From UBA3071 sp965369635 (GTDB lineage Bacteria > Chloroflexota > Anaerolineae > UBA3071), in the NCBI GenBank assembly GCA_965369635.1, contig CBDURC010000138.1, forward strand, positions 1 to 8,302: DNA of 8,302 nucleotides, read 5' to 3'. This document shows, in pieces, positions 4,846 through 8,302 of the stretch (the first letter of the stretch is position 1; each line of letters opens with the position of its first letter). The position numbers and the translations under genes are program-made. The notes beneath the pieces were generated by a model. It ran no database searches. It was not told where the DNA came from and worked only from the letters and a program-made list of their open reading frames with translations.

Positions 4846-6372
4846 GTGGAGAGTGAATTGAGATATCGTCTGTTGACACTGGATCTCGATGGCACGGTGA
4901 TGAGCGATGACCTGCGCATCCGCCCGGCGGTGCGGGAGGCTGTGCGTCGCGCCCGGGCCGCGGGCGTGGCCGTCACTTTGGCCACGGGCCGGGCGTTCCA
5001 CTCCGCACTGCCCTTCGCTCGCCGACTGGGCATCACCAGACCGCTCATCTGCTATCAGGGCGGTCTGATCAAGAGCCCCGTGGATGGCACGGTGTTGCAC
5101 GAGGCGACTTTCTCCCGGCCGCTGGCCCATGAGCTTATCGTCTGGGTCACTGCCCGCGGGCAACAGCCCTTTCGTCTCCCATCGGGGACTCATGGAGCAG
5201 CGGAGGCTTTGAATGGCTGGTCATTCGAGCCGGGCAAGATCGAAGTGGCTGTGTTCCTGGGCGGGGCAATGTATCTCGAACGACTGGAACAGGGCATCGA
5301 GTTCTACCACCGCTACTTCGGTGAGCATATCCGGCAGGTGGCCGACTTGCCAGCATCCCTGCACACGGCCCCCACCAAGTCCATGCTCATTGCCCACCCG
5401 GCGACCTGCGACGAGATCCTGCCCGAGCTGAAGGCTGCCTTCGCCGGCCGGCTGCAGATCGTGCGCTCGCATCCTCTTTTCGTGGAGGCCGTTCCTCCGG
5501 GCGTCTCGAAAGGTCAGGGGCTGGCCCGGCTGGCGGCGCATCTGCGCATTCCCCAGGCGGCAACCATCGCTGTCGGAGATAATGAAAACGACCTGGCGAT
5601 GATCGAGTGGGCTGGTCTGGGCGTGGCTATGGGCAATGCCACACCGGAGGTGAAGGCTGCGGCCGACTGGATCGCGCCCACGGTGGCTGAGGACGGTGTG
5701 GCGGCAGTGGTTGAGCGGTTCATCTGCAGTGGCTCAATGAGCACTTCGATTGTTCCTGCTGACCATCCCGAGGCCATCGATAGGGCCGTGAGCGTTCTGA
5801 GACAAGGTGGGTTGGTGGCTTTTCCTACCGACACGGTTTACGGCGTGGGCGCTCACGCTTTCGATCCGCAGGCGGTGGCGCAGCTCTACGAGGTCAAGAA
5901 ACGGTCTCGGAGCAAGGCCATCCCGCTCCTCTTGGCTGATGTCGCCGGTCTGGTCTTGGTGGCCGAGCCCATCCCTCCGCTGGCTGAGCGGCTGGCGGAG
6001 CGGTTCTGGCCCGGGCCGCTGACGTTGGTGCTGCCCAGGCGTACTGTTGTTCCCGACGTGGTCACAGCGGGGGGCCACAGCGTGGCGGTGCGTGTGCCCG
6101 ATCATTCTGTGGCCCGAGCGCTCATCGCCGCGCTGGGAGCGCCGCTGGCGACCACCAGCGCCAATCGCTCCGGCGAGCCAAGTCCCGTGACTGCCGAGGA
6201 AGTGATGGCACAGCTCGGCGGCCGCATTGACTTGATCCTGGACGGCGGCGCTTGCCCAGGAGGTGTGTCCTCCACGGTGCTTGATATGACCGCCAGCCCG
6301 CCGGTCGTGTTGCGGCTCGGCCCTGTTTCCGCTGAGGAGATCGAGAGAATGATTGTTTCCAGGAGGGGTTGA
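4846..6372 (+). CDS. Fused Cof-type HAD phosphatase / threonylcarbamoyl-AMP synthase (TsaC/YrdC domain)
   Basis: A single open frame of 508 codons joins two normally separate enzymes. Residues 1-295 are a Cof-type HAD-IIB phosphatase: motif I DLDGT (D13, D15), motif II T47 in LATGR, motif III K222 in GVSKGQG, motif IV GDNEND (D245, D249). Residues 298-508 are a complete TsaC/YrdC domain of 211 residues that makes threonylcarbamoyl-AMP from threonine, bicarbonate and ATP for tRNA t6A37. It shows FPTDTVYGVGAHA (328 on), KKRSRSKAIPLLL (351 on), AVRVPD (R416) and TTSANRSGEPSP (438 on). The seam reads SGSMST; ATG 5737-5739 overlaps an out-of-frame TGA 5738-5740. This is the pattern of two formerly overlapping genes merged by a 1-nt slip, or of a sequence error. 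The GTG start has AAGGAG 13 nt upstream. The HAD substrate is unknown. Confidence 0.88.
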   Translation: MESELRYRLLTLDLDGTVMSDDLRIRPAVREAVRRARAAGVAVTLATGRAFHSALPFARRLGITRPLICYQGGLIKSPVDGTVLHEATFSRPLAHELIVWVTARGQQPFRLPSGTHGAAEALNGWSFEPGKIEVAVFLGGAMYLERLEQGIEFYHRYFGEHIRQVADLPASLHTAPTKSMLIAHPATCDEILPELKAAFAGRLQIVRSHPLFVEAVPPGVSKGQGLARLAAHLRIPQAATIAVGDNENDLAMIEWAGLGVAMGNATPEVKAAADWIAPTVAEDGVAAVVERFICSGSMSTSIVPADHPEAIDRAVSVLRQGGLVAFPTDTVYGVGAHAFDPQAVAQLYEVKKRSRSKAIPLLLADVAGLVLVAEPIPPLAERLAERFWPGPLTLVLPRRTVVPDVVTAGGHSVAVRVPDHSVARALIAALGAPLATTSANRSGEPSPVTAEEVMAQLGGRIDLILDGGACPGGVSSTVLDMTASPPVVLRLGPVSAEEIERMIVSRRG

Positions 6373-6375
6373 ACG

Positions 6376-6654
6376 ATGAGTGTAGCGACCTTGTCCATTA
6401 CCGATCTTCGCCGCAGGCCTGAGCGCTTGCGCGAATTGCTGGCTGGCAATACCCCGGTGATCCTGACCGTCCGGGATGAAGCCCAGGGCGTTATTCTGTC
6501 TATGGCTCGCTACAGCGAGTTGCTGGAAGCGATTCAGGACGTCAAGGATCGGCAAGTCCTGCACGTCCTAAGGGATGAGCCGAGTGTCCCTTACGATGAT
6601 TTCGTGGCCGAACTGGTTGCTGAAGGACTGTTGCATGCCGGCGAAGAAGTATGA
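6376..6654 (+). CDS. Type II antitoxin, Phd/YefM-like
   Basis: This 92-residue protein most likely neutralises the RelE-like toxin encoded next to it and represses the pair's transcription. The N-terminal part (VATLSITDLRRRPERLRELL, then AGNTPVILTVRDEAQGVIL) has the Phd/YefM pattern: a strand, a helix that arranges the DNA contact, and the paired strands ending in VILSMARYSELLEA near residue 51. Residues about 60-92 are acidic and would be the toxin-binding tail. The ATG is 3 bp after the TsaC stop, with a strong AGGAGGGG (6361-6368) spaced 7 nt, inside the preceding coding end. The last 20 bp overlap the toxin gene. No separate promoter is visible, so expression seems to depend on the HAD-TsaC promoter unless one lies inside the tsaC part. 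Confidence 0.85.
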   Translation: MSVATLSITDLRRRPERLRELLAGNTPVILTVRDEAQGVILSMARYSELLEAIQDVKDRQVLHVLRDEPSVPYDDFVAELVAEGLLHAGEEV

Positions 6655-6907
6655 GTTGTACATCAGAACAAGCGCTCGGAAGGAGATGCGTAACTTGCCC
6701 AAGGATGTACTGCAGGGTGTACACCGGGCAATCCGTTCTCTGCGTCAGGAACCCAGGCCGAGAGGTTGTTGCAAGGTGAGAGGGCGGGAAGGGGCATGGC
6801 GCATTGTGGTGCGCAGGGACTACAGGGTGCTCTACATGGTGGATGATACGGCCTGGCGCATCGAGATCTACAGTGCAGCCCGTCGTGAGAAGGATACTTA
6901 CCACTGA
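6635..6907 (+). CDS. RelE/ParE-superfamily toxin
   Basis: A small basic protein of 90 residues, the expected size for RelE-type toxins, many of which are ribosome-dependent mRNA endonucleases. Family features are the early helix region SARKEMRNLPKDVLQGVHRA, then GCCKVRGREGAWRIVVRRDY and RVLYMVDD, and a C-terminal strand IEIYSAARREKDTYH. The basic residues in the WRIVVRRDYR strand, R84 and the terminal Y89-H90 fill the places of RelE catalytic residues. The ATG at 6635 was chosen because GAAGGA (6622-6627) precedes it by 7 nt; the frame opens 60 bp earlier but that part matches nothing. It overlaps the antitoxin gene by 20 bp, so translation is probably coupled. Its stop overlaps the rpiB ribosome site. 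ParE-type gyrase inhibition is an alternative activity. Confidence 0.85.
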   Translation: MPAKKYELYIRTSARKEMRNLPKDVLQGVHRAIRSLRQEPRPRGCCKVRGREGAWRIVVRRDYRVLYMVDDTAWRIEIYSAARREKDTYH

Positions 6908-6919
6908 GGAGCCCGAAAG

Positions 6920-7342
6920 ATGCGCATCGCTATCGGTTCGGATCACGCCGGCTACCACTTGAAGTCCAAGATCGCCCGCCGGTTGGCGGAGCGTGGCTAC
7001 GCGGTGCGGGATCTCGGCACGGACGATGCAGACACCCGCGTGGACTACCCCGATTTCGCCCGCGCCGTGGCCCAGGCAGTGACAGGAGGTGAATGTGATC
7101 TGGGCGTTGCTGTCTGTGGCACGGGCCTGGGCGTCAGCATCGCGGCGAACAAGGTGCCGGGAGTGCGGGCGGCGCGGTGCACCGACACCTACGCGGCCCG
7201 CATGAGCCGGCTGCATAACGATGCCAACGCGCTCTGCCTGGGCCAGCAGGTCGTGGGCATCGGGTTGGCGCTGGACATCGTCGCGGCCGGGCTCCAGGCG
7301 TCGTTCGAAGGGAACGGCAGGCGCGACGGCTGGCCAAGATAG
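6920..7342 (+). CDS. rpiB: Ribose-5-phosphate isomerase B
   Basis: Interconverts ribose 5-phosphate and ribulose 5-phosphate in the non-oxidative pentose phosphate pathway, in the cytoplasm. The 140 residues fit the RpiB/LacAB family (about 140-150). It begins MRIAIGSDHAGYHLK, giving the phosphate and sugar contacts D8 and H9. Next come YPDFA near 43 and VAVCGTGLGVSIAANK, with the proton-abstracting C66 and T68. H99 in RLHNDANAL is the expected ring-opening residue. The ATG has GAGGAG (6906-6911) spaced 8 nt. That site overlaps the toxin stop codon, so rpiB is the distal gene of the same operon. Allose-6-phosphate isomerase activity is known in some relatives and cannot be excluded. The C-terminus (GNGRRDGWPR) is a short polar tail. 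Confidence 0.96.
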   Translation: MRIAIGSDHAGYHLKSKIARRLAERGYAVRDLGTDDADTRVDYPDFARAVAQAVTGGECDLGVAVCGTGLGVSIAANKVPGVRAARCTDTYAARMSRLHNDANALCLGQQVVGIGLALDIVAAGLQASFEGNGRRDGWPR

Positions 7343-7393
7343 GGAACACGAAAGGAACGAAAGTAGGTAAGTATCAGGTCACTGGTCACTGAC
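7342..7393. repeat. Patchwork of short repeats between rpiB and the glycosyltransferase
   Basis: The whole gap is made of three repeat types in a row. GGGAACACGAAAG (7342-7354) with a shortened second unit ending at 7363 is the inverse of the array at 1620-1643. A GTAGGTAAGTA stretch follows (7363-7373). Two exact GGTCACT units (7377-7383 and 7384-7390) then touch the glycosyltransferase start codon. No strong ribosome site can be seen in this gap, so translation of the next gene may be weak or rely on coupling. Confidence 0.65.
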
Positions 7394-8302
7394 ATGCTCA
7401 TCGGCATTGATGCCAGCCGGGCCTTGCGGGCACGGCGCACCGGCACCGAAAACTACTCGCTGCAACTCATCCGCCACCTGTTGGCGCTGGGAAGCGAGCA
7501 CACTTTTCGGCTATACTGCGACCGAGTGCCCTCCCCCCCTCTGTCCCCCCCAATGGGGGGGATGCAAGGGGGGGGCTTTGGGGCGACTCCGGAACTGCGG
7601 ATGATGCCTTTTCCGCGACTGTGGACGCACGTCCGGCTGAGCTGGGAGATGGTGCGCCATCCGCCGGATGTGCTCTTTATCCCCGCTCACGTGTTGCCAT
7701 TGCATCACCCACGCCGTTCGGTGGTCACCATACACGATCTGGGCTATCTGCGCTACCCTGAGGCGCATACGCGCAGGCAGCGCACGTATCTGCGCTGGTC
7801 TACGGGCTGGAACGCTCACCGATCCGCTCATCTGCTGGTTGATTCCGAGGCCACCAAGGCTGACCTGGTGGCCCGGTACTGTGTTCCGCTGGAGAAGATG
7901 GCGGTCGTCTACCCCGGGTGGGACGAGACTCTGCGCCCGCTGACCGACGCGGCAGCATTGGCAGCCGTGCGGGCTCGCTACGGCCTTGAGCAACCGTACA
8001 TCCTGCACGTGGGCACGTTGCAGCCGCGCAAGAACCTGGTGCGGTTGGTGGAAGCATTTGCGCGGATGAGAGATGCGGATCTTCAGCTTGTGCTGGCGGG
8101 GAAGAAGGGCTGGCTGGCGGAGCCGATCTACCGGAAGGTGGAGGAGTTGAGGTTAGGCGACGCTGTGCGCTTCCCCGGCTATGTGGAGGATGCAGACTTG
8201 TCGGCGCTCCTTTCCGGTGCAGCCTGCTTTGCCTTCCCGTCGCTGTGCGAGGGCTTCGGCTTTCCGGTGTTGGAGGCTCAAGCCTGTGGCACGCCTGTGG
8301 TG
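7394..8302 (+). CDS. GT4-type glycosyltransferase (group 1), cut by the right edge
   Basis: Retaining glycosyltransferase with a GT-B fold that would move a sugar from a nucleotide donor to a lipid, polysaccharide or protein acceptor. The 303 visible codons contain the N-terminal opening LIGIDASRALRARRTGTENY with the TGTE loop, VVTIHDLGYLRYPEAH near 110-125, HVGTLQPRKNL (R212, K213 contact the donor phosphates), and the E-x7-E motif in EGFGFPVLEA (E286, E294). The frame is open throughout and continues past the edge; about 60-80 residues are missing. Residues 46-63 (PSPPLSPPMGGMQGGGFG) are encoded by a G/C palindrome and look like inserted low-complexity sequence between two normal family blocks. 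The ATG at 7394 is the only start near the homology, without a clear ribosome site. Donor and acceptor cannot be inferred. Confidence 0.92.
   Translation, partial: MLIGIDASRALRARRTGTENYSLQLIRHLLALGSEHTFRLYCDRVPSPPLSPPMGGMQGGGFGATPELRMMPFPRLWTHVRLSWEMVRHPPDVLFIPAHVLPLHHPRRSVVTIHDLGYLRYPEAHTRRQRTYLRWSTGWNAHRSAHLLVDSEATKADLVARYCVPLEKMAVVYPGWDETLRPLTDAAALAAVRARYGLEQPYILHVGTLQPRKNLVRLVEAFARMRDADLQLVLAGKKGWLAEPIYRKVEELRLGDAVRFPGYVEDADLSALLSGAACFAFPSLCEGFGFPVLEAQACGTPVV
7529..7583. repeat. G/C palindromic element within the glycosyltransferase gene
   Basis: Seven C (7545-7551), the loop AAT, and seven G (7555-7561) form an inner stem. A small irregular interior of T-A and G-T pairs with one C-C mismatch and a bulged A follows. 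An outer stem pairs seven C (7533-7539) with G from the eight-G run (7568-7575). The predicted hairpin is very stable. The composition differs sharply from the surrounding gene, and the reading frame runs straight through. It resembles REP- or MITE-like palindromes of other genomes; I cannot name a family. Confidence 0.75.

Noticed and set aside
4528..5193. Minus-strand frame of 221 codons across the lepB promoter and the HAD start
   Set aside because: It covers two convincing promoters and the HAD motif I region on the other strand, and its composition is low-quality shadow sequence.
5734..6564. Minus-strand frame of 276 codons opposite TsaC
   Set aside because: The His/Gln/Arg-rich product is typical of antisense reading of GC-rich genes, and the plus strand encodes all TsaC motifs.
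6575..6634. Longer start for the RelE-like toxin
   Set aside because: The extra 20 residues are antitoxin sequence read out of frame; the ATG at 6635 has a proper ribosome site and fits family length.
6542..7216. Minus-strand frame of 224 codons opposite the toxin and rpiB
   Set aside because: It spans two recognised plus-strand genes and shows no family resemblance.
7529..7583. Frameshift or pseudogene in the glycosyltransferase at the G/C runs
   Set aside because: Codon-by-codon reading shows the frame is the same before and after the element, and family blocks continue on both sides.

Overview
The window is GC-rich, gene-dense bacterial DNA. A Chloroflexota (Anaerolineae-like) source fits best: the glycosyltransferase and gluzincin peptidase look like proteins from that phylum, and the gaps carry short tandem repeats of several periods that I associate with its genomes. 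This is inference from recall; no marker gene settles it.

Left half, positions 1-4609, is entirely on the minus strand. In transcription order from the right: signal peptidase I (lepB, 3905-4609); an unrecognised 85-residue protein with a CxxC motif (3603-3860); a secreted, C-terminally anchored HExxH peptidase (2295-3539); family I inorganic pyrophosphatase (1665-2210); an M29-type aminopeptidase (471-1475); and the first 119 codons of a thiolase that runs off the left edge. The first three are closely spaced and may be one unit behind a clear promoter just upstream of lepB. The later genes are separated by 84-189 bp gaps holding hairpins and tandem repeats, so they may be independently expressed.

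Right half, 4716-8302, is on the plus strand. A near-consensus promoter (TTGACA-N17-TAGAAT) drives a reading frame that joins a Cof-type HAD phosphatase to a complete TsaC/YrdC threonylcarbamoyl-AMP synthase (4846-6372). Three bases later comes a Phd/YefM-RelE type toxin-antitoxin pair (6376-6907), then rpiB (6920-7342). After a 51 bp gap built of short repeats comes a GT4 glycosyltransferase, cut by the right edge and carrying a G/C palindrome within its coding sequence.

Most genes are housekeeping: protein export, peptide turnover, PPi removal, the tRNA t6A precursor and the pentose phosphate pathway. The accessory features are the toxin-antitoxin pair within a housekeeping operon, the HAD-TsaC fusion with a stop/start relic at its seam, the palindrome translated within the glycosyltransferase, and repeats of 7, 9 and 12 bp in the gaps. 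I see no RNA genes, CRISPR array, transposase or phage genes. No gene-free stretch exceeds about 225 bp.
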